Source: Cupriavidus campinensis
Lineage (GTDB): Bacteria > Pseudomonadota > Gammaproteobacteria > Burkholderiales > Burkholderiaceae
Direction: 5' to 3'
Assembly: GCF_905397395.1 (NCBI RefSeq)
Contig: NZ_CAJPVH010000001.1
Coordinates: forward strand, 1-64,000
Length of the DNA stretch: 64,000 nucleotides
Below are positions 1-8,529 of the stretch, one piece after another. Numbering within the stretch: the first letter of the stretch is position 1; each line of letters starts with the position of its first letter. The translations under genes were made by a program, and so were the position numbers. The notes below the pieces were generated by a model. That model did not search any database, was not told the origin of the DNA, and saw only the letters and a list, made by a program, of their open reading frames with translations.

Positions 1-156
1 CTCGAAGAAGTGCATGCGCGGATGGCTCACCAGGTCGCCGAGGCGGTCGGAGGCCATGTCCATGCCGTAGACCTCCCAGTCGGTGGTCTCCAGGATGCGG
101 CGCGTGAGGTGGTGGCCGATGAAGCCGTTGACACCAAGAATCAGGACCTTTTTCAT
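1..156 (-). CDS. arnA: NAD-dependent epimerase/decarboxylase, ArnA C-terminal-like (5' part only)
   Basis: The first 52 codons are visible and the gene continues past the left edge. The protein starts MKKVLILGVNGFIGHHLTRR, a beta strand plus the Gly-rich NAD(P)-binding turn GxxGFxG of extended short-chain dehydrogenases. It is probably the UDP-glucuronate oxidative decarboxylase that forms UDP-4-keto-pentose for Ara4N synthesis. In E. coli this activity is the C-terminal half of ArnA; here it is a separate gene. Its ATG overlaps the stop of the upstream formyltransferase (ATGA), so the two are translationally coupled. The family call is firm from the fold signature; the exact substrate is inferred from the operon. 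Confidence 0.85.
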   Translation of the reverse strand, partial: MKKVLILGVNGFIGHHLTRRILETTDWEVYGMDMASDRLGDLVSHPRMHFFE

Positions 157-1097
157 CGGTTTTCCTCTCTGGACTGTGCAGTTGCGATGATGGATTGAAG
201 GGCGGAAACGGTAACCGGCGCGGCGTGGTCGGCGGAGGCGCCTTCCAGCAGCGTACGGATATGCAGCAGGCCACCGTCGCCGCAGACGGCGACGATGCGG
301 TCATCGGCCACGTGCAGCCCGGGAGGCAGCGCGGCGGTCGATGGCAGGGCGGGCAGGCGGCGCGCGGCGGCCACGATCAGGCGATGGCCGGCCAGCTCGG
401 TGAACGCGCCCGGGTAGGGCGGCGCCACCGCGCGAATCAGGTTGTAGACGGCAGATGCCGGCTGGCGCCAGTCGATACGGCCGTCCTCGGGCCTGCGGCC
501 CGAGAAGTAGCTGCCATCGGCGAGCCGGTTGGGGCGCTTGGGCGTATGGCCGCTCATCATGGCCGGCAGGGCGCGCCAGAGCGTCTGCTCGGCGGCGACG
601 GTGACCTTCTCGAAGACCTCGCCGGCGGTGTCGTCGGGCAGGATCGGCACGGCAGTCTGGTCGACGATATAGCCGGCGTCGGGCTTGGCTTCCATCGCGT
701 GCAGCGTGGCCCCGGTCTCGGTCTCGCCGTGCAGCACGGCCCAGTTCACCGGCACGCGGCCGCGATACTTGGGCAGCAGGGAGCCATGCATGTTGAACGC
801 GCCGTGCGGCGCGATGGCCAGCACCTCGGCCGGAATCATCGCCCGGTAGTAGAACGAGAAGATGACATCGGGCCGGGCGGCGCGCACGGCCTCGGCCAGG
901 GCCGGGTCGGTCGGGTCTTCGCCATGCAGGAAGGGGATGCCCAGTTCCACGGCGGTATCGGCCACGCGGCGGAACCAGATGTTCTCGTCGGGCCGGTCAC
1001 GATGGGTGATCACCAGCGCCACGTCTACGCCCCGCGCGTGCAGCACGCGCAGGCAGCGGTCGCCGACGTTGTGGTACGCAAAGACTACCGCGCGCAC
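153..1097 (-). CDS. arnA: UDP-4-amino-4-deoxy-L-arabinose formyltransferase (ArnA N-terminal type)
   Basis: A 314-residue 10-formyl-THF-dependent formyltransferase. The motif FNMHGSLLPKYRGR covers residues 101-114 and supplies Asn102 and His104; Asp140 lies in AKPDAG. These match the catalytic triad numbering of E. coli ArnA. The C-terminal 110 residues form the usual OB-like formyltransferase C domain. The start is GTG with a strong GGAGGA Shine-Dalgarno 4 nt upstream, and it overlaps the end of arnC by 13 nt. It N-formylates UDP-Ara4N before transfer to undecaprenyl phosphate. Unlike in enterobacteria it is not fused to the decarboxylase domain, which follows as a separate overlapping gene. 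Confidence 0.92.
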   Translation of the reverse strand: MRAVVFAYHNVGDRCLRVLHARGVDVALVITHRDRPDENIWFRRVADTAVELGIPFLHGEDPTDPALAEAVRAARPDVIFSFYYRAMIPAEVLAIAPHGAFNMHGSLLPKYRGRVPVNWAVLHGETETGATLHAMEAKPDAGYIVDQTAVPILPDDTAGEVFEKVTVAAEQTLWRALPAMMSGHTPKRPNRLADGSYFSGRRPEDGRIDWRQPASAVYNLIRAVAPPYPGAFTELAGHRLIVAAARRLPALPSTAALPPGLHVADDRIVAVCGDGGLLHIRTLLEGASADHAAPVTVSALQSIIATAQSREENR

Positions 1098-2110
1098 GAT
1101 TCCTCCACGGCGTTGTGGTCTTCCGGGGTCTTGAGCGGGTCACGCTCGAGCACGGCCTGGATGCGGTAGCGCGGGCGGTCGCGCACTTCCTGGTAGATCC
1201 GGCCCACGTATTCGCCAAGCAGGCCAATGCCGAACAGCATGATGCCGACGAGGAAGAAGTTCAGGGCGAACAGGGTGAACACACCCTGCACTTCCGAGCC
1301 GAGCAGGAAGCGCCGAATCAGCAGCACGACGAACAGGCCCGCCGACGAGATCGACAGCAGCGTGCCGATGGCCGAGAACCACTGCAGCGGCACGATCGAG
1401 AAGCCGGTGACGAGGTCGAAGTTGAGGCGGATCAGCTGGTAAAGCGAATACTTGGACTCCCCGGCGAAGCGCTGCTCGTGGCCCACCTCGATCTCGACCG
1501 GATTGGACGAGAACGTGTACGCCAGCGCCGGGATGAAGGTGTTGACCTCGCGGCAGGCGTTGATCGTGTCGATGATGTTGCGGTCGTAGGCGCGCAGCAT
1601 GCAGCCCTGGTCCGTCATCTTGATCTTGGTGATGCGCTCGCGCAGCTGGTTCATCGCGCGCGACGCGTAGCGTCGGAACGCCGTGTCGTTGCGCTGGCGG
1701 CGGATGGTGCCCACGTAGTCGTGGCCCTGGCGCATGGCGGCCACCAGGCGCGGGATTTCCTCGGGCGGGTTCTGCAGGTCCGCGTCAAGCGTGATGACGA
1801 TGCGCCCGCGCGTGTGCTCGAACCCGGCCAGGATGGCCATGTGCTGACCAAAGTTGCCGTTGAACAGCACCACGCGTGTGACGTCCGGGCGCTTGTGGAA
1901 CTGCGCCGCCAGGATCTGCGGGGAGCGGTCATGGCTGCCGTCGTTGATGAAGATCAGCTCGTACGACTCGCCCATGGCGTCCATCGCCGGATAAAGGCGA
2001 TCGAACAGCGCCTGCAGGCCGTCCTCCTCGTTGTAGACGGGGACGACGACCGAGACCTCGACGGGGCTTAGAGAGAAAGGCGTTTGCATGTTTCGCTGAG
2101 AGTTGCGCAT
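1085..2110 (-). CDS. arnC: Undecaprenyl-phosphate 4-deoxy-4-formamido-L-arabinose transferase
   Basis: A 341-residue family 2 glycosyltransferase. Residues 17-220 are the GT-A domain: VVVPVYNEEDGL at the start, the TLDADLQNPPEEIP metal-binding stretch, and a QGCMLRAY acceptor region. Two hydrophobic segments near residues 235-300 anchor it in the inner membrane, as in ArnC/DPM1-like enzymes. It should transfer Ara4N-formyl to undecaprenyl phosphate on the cytoplasmic face. The ATG at 2110 has GGAG 6 nt upstream and lies inside the end of arnB (43-nt overlap); an internal ATG at 2089 has a poorer ribosome site. Confidence 0.93.
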   Translation of the reverse strand: MRNSQRNMQTPFSLSPVEVSVVVPVYNEEDGLQALFDRLYPAMDAMGESYELIFINDGSHDRSPQILAAQFHKRPDVTRVVLFNGNFGQHMAILAGFEHTRGRIVITLDADLQNPPEEIPRLVAAMRQGHDYVGTIRRQRNDTAFRRYASRAMNQLRERITKIKMTDQGCMLRAYDRNIIDTINACREVNTFIPALAYTFSSNPVEIEVGHEQRFAGESKYSLYQLIRLNFDLVTGFSIVPLQWFSAIGTLLSISSAGLFVVLLIRRFLLGSEVQGVFTLFALNFFLVGIMLFGIGLLGEYVGRIYQEVRDRPRYRIQAVLERDPLKTPEDHNAVEESCAR

Positions 2111-3243
2111 ACCCGCTCCACGTCGGTGGCATGCATGGCAGGAAACAGCGGCAGCGTGACGATGCCGCGTCCGATGCGCTCGGCGTGGGGCAGCATGCCT
2201 TCGCGCCAGCCGAGTGAGCGGTAGTAAGTAAACAGGTGGATGGGCGGATAGTGGACACCCGTGCCGATGCCTTGCTCGCGCAGCGCCTCCATCACGTGGC
2301 TGCGTGCTTGCGCCGGGCCGCCGCGCAGGCGTTCCGTGGGCAGTACCACCTGGAACATGTGCCAGTTGGTGGTGGCGCCGACGGGGTCCAGCGGCAGCGG
2401 CAGCTCGATGCCAAGCTCGGCCAGCCCCGTGTCTGCGGCGCAGCGGAAGTAGGTCTCGGCCAGCGCGGCGCGCTTGGCGGTGATGGCGGCGAGCTTCGGC
2501 AGCTGCGCCAGCCCGATGGCAGCGTTGACGTCGGTCAGGTTGAACTTGCCGCCCGGCTCCTCCACGTCCATGCCGTCCATGCCCGTGCGGATCACGCCTT
2601 GCAGGCGCAGGCGCTCGGCGCGCAGGGCTTCCTCGGGCGAGTTCAGCACCAGGCAGCCGCCTTCGACGGTGGTGATGTTCTTGTTCGCCTGGAAGCTGAA
2701 GCTGGCCAGGTCGCCAAAGGCGCCGATGCGCTGGCCGCGCCAGCGGGAATCGATGGCCTGGGCGGCATCCTCGATCACGCGCAACTGGTGCTTGCCGGCG
2801 ATGGCGTAGAGCCGGTCCATGTCCACGGGCAGGCCGGACAGGTAGACCGGCATGATGGCCCGCGTGCGCGGCGTGATGGCGGCCTCCACGGCGTCCAGGT
2901 CGAGGTTGCGGGTGCGCGGGTCGATATCGACGAACACCGGGCGGGCGCCCACGGCGAGCACCACGTTGGCCGTGGCCACCCAGGTGATCGGCGTGGTGAT
3001 GACTTCGTCGCCCGGGCCGATATTGGCCACGCGCAGGGCGATCTCCATCGTGGCAGAGCCGTTGGCGAACGTCCGCACCGGCCGGCCGCCGAACACGTCG
3101 GACAGCGCCGCTTCAAACGCCTGCATCTTCGGGCCGGAAGTGATCCATCCGGAGGCAAGCACCTTGCCGACCTCGGCAATGGTCTCGGGGTCGATCTCGG
3201 GCCGCACGAACGGCAGGAAGGGCTGGGCTGCGGTAACGGTCAT
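2068..3243 (-). CDS. arnB: UDP-4-amino-4-deoxy-L-arabinose--oxoglutarate aminotransferase
   Basis: A 391-residue DegT/DnrJ/EryC1 (fold type I) aminotransferase, the usual length for ArnB. The PLP lysine sits in SFQANKNITTVEGG, and the cofactor-contact stretch VIEDAAQAIDSRWRG precedes it. It converts UDP-4-keto-arabinose to UDP-Ara4N with glutamate as donor. I start it at the ATG at 3243 (MTVTAAQPFLPFVRPEID), which aligns with the family N-terminus. In-frame upstream codons back to a TTG at 3294 would overlap arnE, and no ribosome site is clear at either start. Confidence 0.93.
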   Translation of the reverse strand: MTVTAAQPFLPFVRPEIDPETIAEVGKVLASGWITSGPKMQAFEAALSDVFGGRPVRTFANGSATMEIALRVANIGPGDEVITTPITWVATANVVLAVGARPVFVDIDPRTRNLDLDAVEAAITPRTRAIMPVYLSGLPVDMDRLYAIAGKHQLRVIEDAAQAIDSRWRGQRIGAFGDLASFSFQANKNITTVEGGCLVLNSPEEALRAERLRLQGVIRTGMDGMDVEEPGGKFNLTDVNAAIGLAQLPKLAAITAKRAALAETYFRCAADTGLAELGIELPLPLDPVGATTNWHMFQVVLPTERLRGGPAQARSHVMEALREQGIGTGVHYPPIHLFTYYRSLGWREGMLPHAERIGRGIVTLPLFPAMHATDVERVCATLSETCKRLSL

Positions 3244-3280
3244 GGTTCTTAGTGGGGCACGGGGGCTCAGGCGCGCCCGT

Positions 3281-3652
3281 TCAGGATCGTGCAATCAGGA
3301 AAACTCCGGCCAGTATCAGCAGGATGCCGGCCACGCGCAAGGGACCGATCATCTCGCCAAACAGCCACCAGGCCGCCAGCGCGTTGACCACGTAGCCCAG
3401 CGAGAGCATGGGGTAGGCGATGGACACGTCCACGCGCGACAGCCCGACGATCCACACCGCCACGCTGACCACGTACAGCGTCAGGCCGCCGATCACCGGC
3501 CATTGCGTCAGCACGCGGAAGGCCGTGGTAAGCAGCGTGGCGCGGTCCAGCGTGATGGCCCCCACGGCATTGGTGCCGGCCTTGAGCAGCAACTGGGCGG
3601 CGGCGTTGAGCAGCACGCCGGTCAGGATGAAAGCAAAAGTCGAAAGCGTCAT
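3281..3652 (-). CDS. arnE: Small multidrug resistance-like Ara4N-lipid flippase subunit (ArnE-like)
   Basis: A 123-residue protein with four predicted membrane helices and the EmrE/SMR signature (LLLKAGTNAVGA near residue 21, YPMLSLGYVV near residue 80). Its ATG overlaps the arnT stop codon (ATGA). In this operon the likely role is flipping undecaprenyl-phosphate-Ara4N to the periplasmic side. E. coli uses the ArnE/ArnF heterodimer; only one SMR gene is visible here, so it may act as a homodimer or with a partner outside the window. Confidence 0.8.
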   Translation of the reverse strand: MTLSTFAFILTGVLLNAAAQLLLKAGTNAVGAITLDRATLLTTAFRVLTQWPVIGGLTLYVVSVAVWIVGLSRVDVSIAYPMLSLGYVVNALAAWWLFGEMIGPLRVAGILLILAGVFLIARS

Positions 3653-5385
3653 GACGCGGGCTTGGGTTCCGGAGTGCCTGCCGGGGCCGGGGCTCCGGAC
3701 GGCGAAAAGTTGCTGACCACGACGCGCCGGCTATCGCGCGCCACCACATGCATCGGGACCTGCCGGGCCGACAGTTCGGCGTAGAGGCCCGGGTCCATGA
3801 TGCCCAGCGCGGGCTGGCCGTCGCGCCAGCGCGCGATGAACTGGTCCAGCGTGGGAATCCACTGGTCCGGGGCCTGCTGCACGCCAAATTCAAGCTCATC
3901 GGGCTCCTCCACCATCGTCAGCGTATGGCCCAGGTAGAACGGCAGGGTATGGTCCAGCACCCGCACGCCATACAGGGGCATATCGTCTTTCAGCACGGCA
4001 CGGATGGCGGGTACCAGGTCTACGCCGGATGCCCGCCGGCCCATGACTTCATGCCCCATCAGGCCGATCGTGCAGGTCAGGAACATCGCCAGCGCCCCCG
4101 CCGTGATGCTGGGAAACAGGCCACGTGACTGCAACAGCTTGCGCGCCAGTATCGTGCCGCCCAAGAGTACGGCAAACGCAACGCCCGTGTACACGGCAAA
4201 CGTGCGGAAGACCTCGTTCGGGTTGGAGGGGCGATCCAGCGTGGCTACATATGGCGTGGCCAGCAGCCCCGCCACGGCCAGCACCATCAGCGCGTTGATC
4301 TGGCGCTGCCAGGAGCGCTCGGTGATGTCGTCCAGCGCCACGCCGGCCAGCATCGCCAGCGCAGGGAAGATCGGCACGATGTAACCGGGCAGCTTGGAGC
4401 CGGAAAGGCTGAAGAACACGAAGATGGCCACGGCCCAGACCAGCGCCATCAGCGCCGGCTGGAACGGCTTGCCGCCGGCCCCGCGCTCGGCCCCGGCGCG
4501 CTCGCGCACGGCGGTCCACATGCGCGGCGTCAGCCCCAGCCAAGGCAGGAACCCCAGCAGCAGCAGCGGCACGAAGTACAACGGCGTGCCCTTGCGCGCA
4601 TGCACGGTGGACGTATAGCGCTCCCAGTGCTCGTGAATGAAGAAGAAATGCGGGAATTCCGGATTACGCGATGAAATCAGCCAGAACCAGGGCACCGTGA
4701 CGACCAGCATGGCGACGATGCCGGACACCAGATGCAGGCGCCGCCACAGGCCCAGATCGCGCGTGATCAAGGTGTACACCACAAGGGCGAGGCCCGGCAG
4801 CGCGATGCCGACCAAACCCTTGGTCAGGATGGCGACGCCCATGGCGACCCAGCAGGCCAGCATCCAGCCGCGACGGGCGGCGGGCGTGGCCTCCGGATGC
4901 TGGGCAAGCATCATGCAGGCCAGCACGCATGCGAGCGCGCCGGACAGTGTCATGTCGAGGGAATTGAAATGGCCGGCGATGCTCCACATCGGCGCCGCCA
5001 GCAGGGCCAGCCCGGCCAGCAGGCCGGCGCGCGCGCCGAACCAGCGCGTGGCGGCGAGCACCGTGACGCCCAGGCCGAGGAAGCCGGAGAGCGCCACGCA
5101 CAGCCGCGCCTGCCAGTCGCCCACGCCGAAGGCCTCATAGGCCAGCGTGGTGACCCACAGGTGGAACGGGGGCTTCTCGAAGTACTTCAGCGCGTTGTAG
5201 CGGATGGTCACCCAGTCGCCGCTGGCGAACATCTCGCGGGAGATCTCCGCGTAGCGGCCTTCATCCGGCTTCAGCAGGTGACGGGCGTCGAGCGTGCCGA
5301 ACCAGACCAGCAAGATTGCGATGACGACCAGGACAATCATGCCGACGGGTAGCCCGGCATAGCGCGAGGGCGTGGAACTACGCAT
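3649..5385 (-). CDS. arnT: Lipid A 4-amino-4-deoxy-L-arabinose transferase (ArnT, PMT-family glycosyltransferase)
   Basis: A 578-residue GT83/PMT family enzyme with about a dozen membrane helices and a periplasmic C-terminal domain. The signature LLKPDEGRYAEISREMF lies near residue 37 and includes the Asp-Glu pair essential in this family; KYFEKPPFHLW follows. It moves Ara4N from undecaprenyl phosphate to lipid A phosphates in the periplasm, giving polymyxin resistance. The ATG at 5385 is preceded by CAGGAGAG, so the longer frame upstream is not used. It is the first gene of the six-gene minus-strand operon. Confidence 0.92.
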   Translation of the reverse strand: MRSSTPSRYAGLPVGMIVLVVIAILLVWFGTLDARHLLKPDEGRYAEISREMFASGDWVTIRYNALKYFEKPPFHLWVTTLAYEAFGVGDWQARLCVALSGFLGLGVTVLAATRWFGARAGLLAGLALLAAPMWSIAGHFNSLDMTLSGALACVLACMMLAQHPEATPAARRGWMLACWVAMGVAILTKGLVGIALPGLALVVYTLITRDLGLWRRLHLVSGIVAMLVVTVPWFWLISSRNPEFPHFFFIHEHWERYTSTVHARKGTPLYFVPLLLLGFLPWLGLTPRMWTAVRERAGAERGAGGKPFQPALMALVWAVAIFVFFSLSGSKLPGYIVPIFPALAMLAGVALDDITERSWQRQINALMVLAVAGLLATPYVATLDRPSNPNEVFRTFAVYTGVAFAVLLGGTILARKLLQSRGLFPSITAGALAMFLTCTIGLMGHEVMGRRASGVDLVPAIRAVLKDDMPLYGVRVLDHTLPFYLGHTLTMVEEPDELEFGVQQAPDQWIPTLDQFIARWRDGQPALGIMDPGLYAELSARQVPMHVVARDSRRVVVSNFSPSGAPAPAGTPEPKPAS

Positions 5386-5728
5386 AACTCTCCTGAAATG
5401 GCCGGCGAACCGGAAGCGATGTGGGCCCCTGGTTGTGCAGCAGACACCACACAACGCCGCAAGGCTGAATTCGGTGGACACGCATTTCGCGCAGCGGTGA
5501 GAACCTCGGGGCCGAGGCCGGGTTCCCCTCTAATGCCCGGCCATGGCCGATTTGCTGCCTCGCCAGGTCACAAATTGGCGCGCAATGTTAGCATGCCGCG
5601 CCGGCGTCACCACCGGCCGGGATTCCCCGTGTGGCGGATTCGCGCAATACTGGCGGCAGCGCTGTGAAGCAATTTGTTCCAGCCGACCGGTTTGTCGAAA
5701 ATAGCTGTCGAATACTCAGGAAACTACG
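5386..5728. promoter_or_regulatory. Divergent intergenic region between the arn operon and an exported-protein gene
   Basis: This 343-base gap must hold the promoters of arnT (leftward) and of the gene at 5729 (rightward). I looked for the repeated CTTAAT half-sites of a PmrA box and did not find them, and no convincing -35/-10 pair or terminator stands out. Confidence 0.4.
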
Positions 5729-6628
5729 ATGAAAACGGCCCTGATGTCCTGTCTCTGTTTTAGCCTGCTTGCAGTGGCGAATGGAGCACATTCACAGGCG
5801 TCGGAGCCGGCTGCCCAAGCCGCCCAGTCCACCGATGCCGTGCCCGTCGCCGGCATCTCCCCCGTGCCCATGCCCGCCGGCGCAGCGCTGTGCGACGCCC
5901 CCTGGTTCCGCTCTGGCTCCCGCGTGCAGATGGAAGGCGACGGCGAGATGCCGATGTCGATCACCATGACCCTGCGCGACGTCATGCGCACGGCGCGGGG
6001 CTGCAGCGCCCAGCTTGAAGTGCGCTCCAAGTCGGCGCTGTCGGCGCTGATGGGCCCCCCGGTGGTGATGGACCAGGTGCACGAGATCAATATCGACCGC
6101 AGCAGCGCCACCATGCGCACGCGCATCGACAGCCGCAACGCGGTGATCAACGCCCGGGCGCGTTATGCGCGGATGTTCGGCGAGGCGTCCTTCACGGGCA
6201 GCGGCGTCTTCAACTATGCCGGCGTGGAGATCAAGGAGGGGGCGATGCTGGAGGGCGAGACCTTTCAGTCGAGCGTCTCGCTGAAGATCTACCCGCTCGG
6301 CGCCGACGAGGTGGTGGGCACGATGCAGGCGCTGCATGCCTCGATCATCGTCGGCTCGCGCACGGTGGGGCGCCGCCAGATGATCAATACCGTGATGGGG
6401 CGCAAGGAGTGCATGCCCATCACGTATGAGAAGCGCACCTCGCTGGGGCCGCTGATGGTGGGCGACGAGATCCTGCAACTGGAGCCGAGCGTGCTGCACG
6501 TCACCGACTGGTACTGCCCGATGGAGGCCTTCGTGCTGCGCACCGAAGTCCGCCAGAACAACAAGGTCCAGCGCGTGGACGTGACCTCGCTGGAGATGCT
6601 CGACCCCGAGGCCACAGCGGGGCGCTGA
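5729..6628 (+). CDS. Exported protein of unknown function
   Basis: A 299-residue protein with a clear Sec signal peptide (MKTALMSCLCFSLLAVANGA, cleavage near residue 23, AHS-QA). A Pro/Ala-rich linker follows, then a mature domain from about residue 50 with evenly spaced cysteines (C54, the C in TARGCS, C in RKECMP, C in DWYCPM) that could form two disulfides in the periplasm. The mature part looks beta-rich. I do not recognise the family. CAGGAAAC precedes the ATG. It stands alone: the next gene is convergent and ends at a terminator. Confidence 0.75.
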   Translation: MKTALMSCLCFSLLAVANGAHSQASEPAAQAAQSTDAVPVAGISPVPMPAGAALCDAPWFRSGSRVQMEGDGEMPMSITMTLRDVMRTARGCSAQLEVRSKSALSALMGPPVVMDQVHEINIDRSSATMRTRIDSRNAVINARARYARMFGEASFTGSGVFNYAGVEIKEGAMLEGETFQSSVSLKIYPLGADEVVGTMQALHASIIVGSRTVGRRQMINTVMGRKECMPITYEKRTSLGPLMVGDEILQLEPSVLHVTDWYCPMEAFVLRTEVRQNNKVQRVDVTSLEMLDPEATAGR

Positions 6629-6646
6629 GGCCAGCGTCCGCCCAAT

Positions 6647-6672
6647 AAAAAACCCCCCAATACCTTGGGGGG
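6647..6672 (-). terminator. Intrinsic terminator of the 6724-7002 gene
   Basis: Read on the minus strand, CCCCCCAA-GGTA-TTGGGGGG is an 8-bp perfect stem with a four-base loop, followed at once by TTTTTTATT. It lies 52 bases after the stop of the minus-strand gene. Confidence 0.9.
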
Positions 6673-6723
6673 TCTGCTTCCGCACGGGAAGATCCGTGGC
6701 CAGCTTGGCCTGCAAGCGGCCAG

Positions 6724-7002
6724 TCAGTTGCCCTGCGTGGGCTTCTTGGTGGTCTTCTTGGCCTTGTCCTTCTTCGGCTGGCCCGACTGGTCCACCAGAT
6801 CCGCGCGCGTGCTCTTGTTCGCGCCCTGGCTGTACGGGTCGAACTTGTCGCCGGACTTCGCACCCTGGCTGTAGGTGTCGAATTTCTCGCCAGCCTTCGC
6901 GCCTTGCGAGTACGGGTCGAACTGCTTCTTGTCCTGTGCGATGGCCGCCACGGAGGCGGTAGCCAGGCCCAGCGCAACTGCGGTGGCGATGATCTTGTTC
7001 AT
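6724..7002 (-). CDS. Small exported repeat protein
   Basis: A 92-residue protein. Residues 1-22 are a signal peptide ending AIA-Q. The mature chain carries three near-identical 13-residue repeats, each with the core FD(P/T)YSQGA(K/N), followed by a lysine-rich tail (KKDKAKKTTKKP). It is small, hydrophilic, basic and probably periplasmic. AGGAGATCC precedes the ATG, and a strong terminator follows. Function is unknown; the regular Phe-Asp-Pro-Tyr-Ser-Gln-Gly units suggest a short binding or structural repeat rather than an enzyme. Confidence 0.8.
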   Translation of the reverse strand: MNKIIATAVALGLATASVAAIAQDKKQFDPYSQGAKAGEKFDTYSQGAKSGDKFDPYSQGANKSTRADLVDQSGQPKKDKAKKTTKKPTQGN

Positions 7003-7178
7003 GGGATCTCCTGAATGGTGCCGCCTTCCGGCGGTTCGCGTTGTGCGGGCTTACCGGCCAGTAAACGGCATGTCAGCCACGCTCGGGGCAGTGTGTCCAA
7101 GCCCGGCGAAGCCGTCAACTCAGGGGTTTTCCGGGGGCGGCAGCAGTGTGCCGCCCCGTGCTGGATCGCAGAAAGTGC

Positions 7179-8090
7179 TTATTCGGTCACGGCGTCAGAG
7201 GGGTGCTTCCAGGCCAGGGTGACCTCGGTCGAAGGCGCCAGCGCGAGGTTGGTGCCACGCGCGCCAATCGGCTGCTGGAACCAGCGCTTTTGCAGCGCGG
7301 CGGCGTCCGGCGAGGCGAACGTGGCGGCCAGCGCCTGATCGACCAGCCGCTTCCACTCCGGGTCAGCCTTGGACATCATCAGCGCGTTCTGCTCCACGGA
7401 CAGCGCCGGGCCGACGATCACGAACTGCGACGGGTCCTTCGACTTGGCGCGCAGCCCGGCCAGCAGCACATCGTCCATGACGAAAGCCTGGGCGCGGCCC
7501 GTCTCCAGCAGCAGGAACGATTCGCCGTGATCCTTGGCGTAGACGTCCCGATAGCCATAATCGGCCTTCAGGCGCCGCACGTGGCGGTCGCCGGTGGAGC
7601 CGGCGCTGGTCACCACGGTCTTGCCGCGCAGGTCCTCGAACGACTTGATGCCCGAATCGGCCCGCACCAGCATCCGCACGGTGGATACATAGTGCGAGAC
7701 GCTGAACGCCACCTGTTTCTGGCGCTCCAGCGTATTGGTATTGGGCGCGCAGTCGAGGTCCACCAGCCCGTTGACGACGGCCGGAATGCGGTTCTGCGGC
7801 GTCAGCGGCAGCCAGCGCACCTTGATGTCCTTCAATCCCGCCTTCACCCGCGCGGCCTCGGCAGCACGCAGGCACAGATCCACCGCATACCCGGCCGGCT
7901 GCCCCTTGTCATCGGCAAACGAGAACGGCAGCGCCGACTCCCGGTAGCCGAGCGTAATCGTGCCCGTCTCACGAATCTTGTTGAGGACCGGACTATCGGC
8001 ATGGGCGACGGCAGGCGCCACCACCCCGGCGAGCAGGGCAGCGGCGGCGATCAGGCGTTGCAGGGACGAAAACGAGGCAAACGGCGACAT
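7179..8090 (-). CDS. Amino-acid ABC transporter periplasmic binding protein (family 3, glutamate/aspartate type)
   Basis: A 303-residue family 3 solute-binding protein (SBP_bac_3). A signal peptide (AAAALLAGVVAPAVAHA) is followed by the two-lobed domain: TGTITLGYRESALPFSF near the mature N-terminus, GKTVVTSAGSTGDRHVR at the second lobe, and ETGRAQAFVMDDVLLAG as the returning strand. These resemble GltI/DEBP glutamate-aspartate binding proteins. No permease or ATPase genes adjoin it, so it is an orphan receptor. The ATG at 8090 is chosen; an in-frame TTG at 8120 would add 10 residues. Neither has a clear ribosome site. Confidence 0.88.
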   Translation of the reverse strand: MSPFASFSSLQRLIAAAALLAGVVAPAVAHADSPVLNKIRETGTITLGYRESALPFSFADDKGQPAGYAVDLCLRAAEAARVKAGLKDIKVRWLPLTPQNRIPAVVNGLVDLDCAPNTNTLERQKQVAFSVSHYVSTVRMLVRADSGIKSFEDLRGKTVVTSAGSTGDRHVRRLKADYGYRDVYAKDHGESFLLLETGRAQAFVMDDVLLAGLRAKSKDPSQFVIVGPALSVEQNALMMSKADPEWKRLVDQALAATFASPDAAALQKRWFQQPIGARGTNLALAPSTEVTLAWKHPSDAVTE

Positions 8091-8196
8091 GTGGGATTGG
8101 GGCGCTGACGAAAGCGGCAAGGGTATACCCGAGCCTGCGACGCAGGAAGGATATTCTCGTCATAAGCAAATGCCCGGTTTTGGGGAACGGGCTGCC

Positions 8197-8529
8197 CTAG
8201 GTCAGCTGGGAGCCGTCGTAGGCCATCAGCGCCCAGACCACGGCAAAGGGGAGCGCGCACAGGATGCGGGTCCGCATTCGGGCGCGCCTGGCAAGCAGGG
8301 ACCAGAGGGCGAGGGTGCTGGTGGTCCATGTGGCGACGCACGCGATCAGGTAGTTTTGCTGTGATTTATACGCCCACATCGAAGCCGCCGGGCCTTCTGC
8401 GCCAAATGGGTACTCATGCGGCACGGTCCATGCGCTCCATATTTCGAAGGGCTCGATAAAGGCGATGAACCCGAGAATAGTCCCCAGCACGCATTTAATA
8501 GCGAACTTCCAGTTCCATGTTTTTGGCAT
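8197..8529 (-). CDS. Small three-helix membrane protein, candidate immunity protein for the adjacent Tlde1-like effector
   Basis: A 110-residue protein with three hydrophobic segments at about residues 9-28, 59-80 and 88-105 and a polar loop between the first two. I recognise no family. It starts inside the 3' end of the DUF2778 gene (35-nt overlap, different frame), so the two are co-transcribed and coupled. Effector genes of this class are followed by their immunity gene, which must protect the periplasm; an inner-membrane protein facing that side would fit. The immunity role is inferred from position only. The module is richer in A/T than its neighbours. Confidence 0.7.
   Translation of the reverse strand: MPKTWNWKFAIKCVLGTILGFIAFIEPFEIWSAWTVPHEYPFGAEGPAASMWAYKSQQNYLIACVATWTTSTLALWSLLARRARMRTRILCALPFAVVWALMAYDGSQLT

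Noticed and set aside
5386..5728. A PmrA box for the arn operon
   Set aside because: No pair of CTTAAT-like half-sites with 5-base spacing was found.
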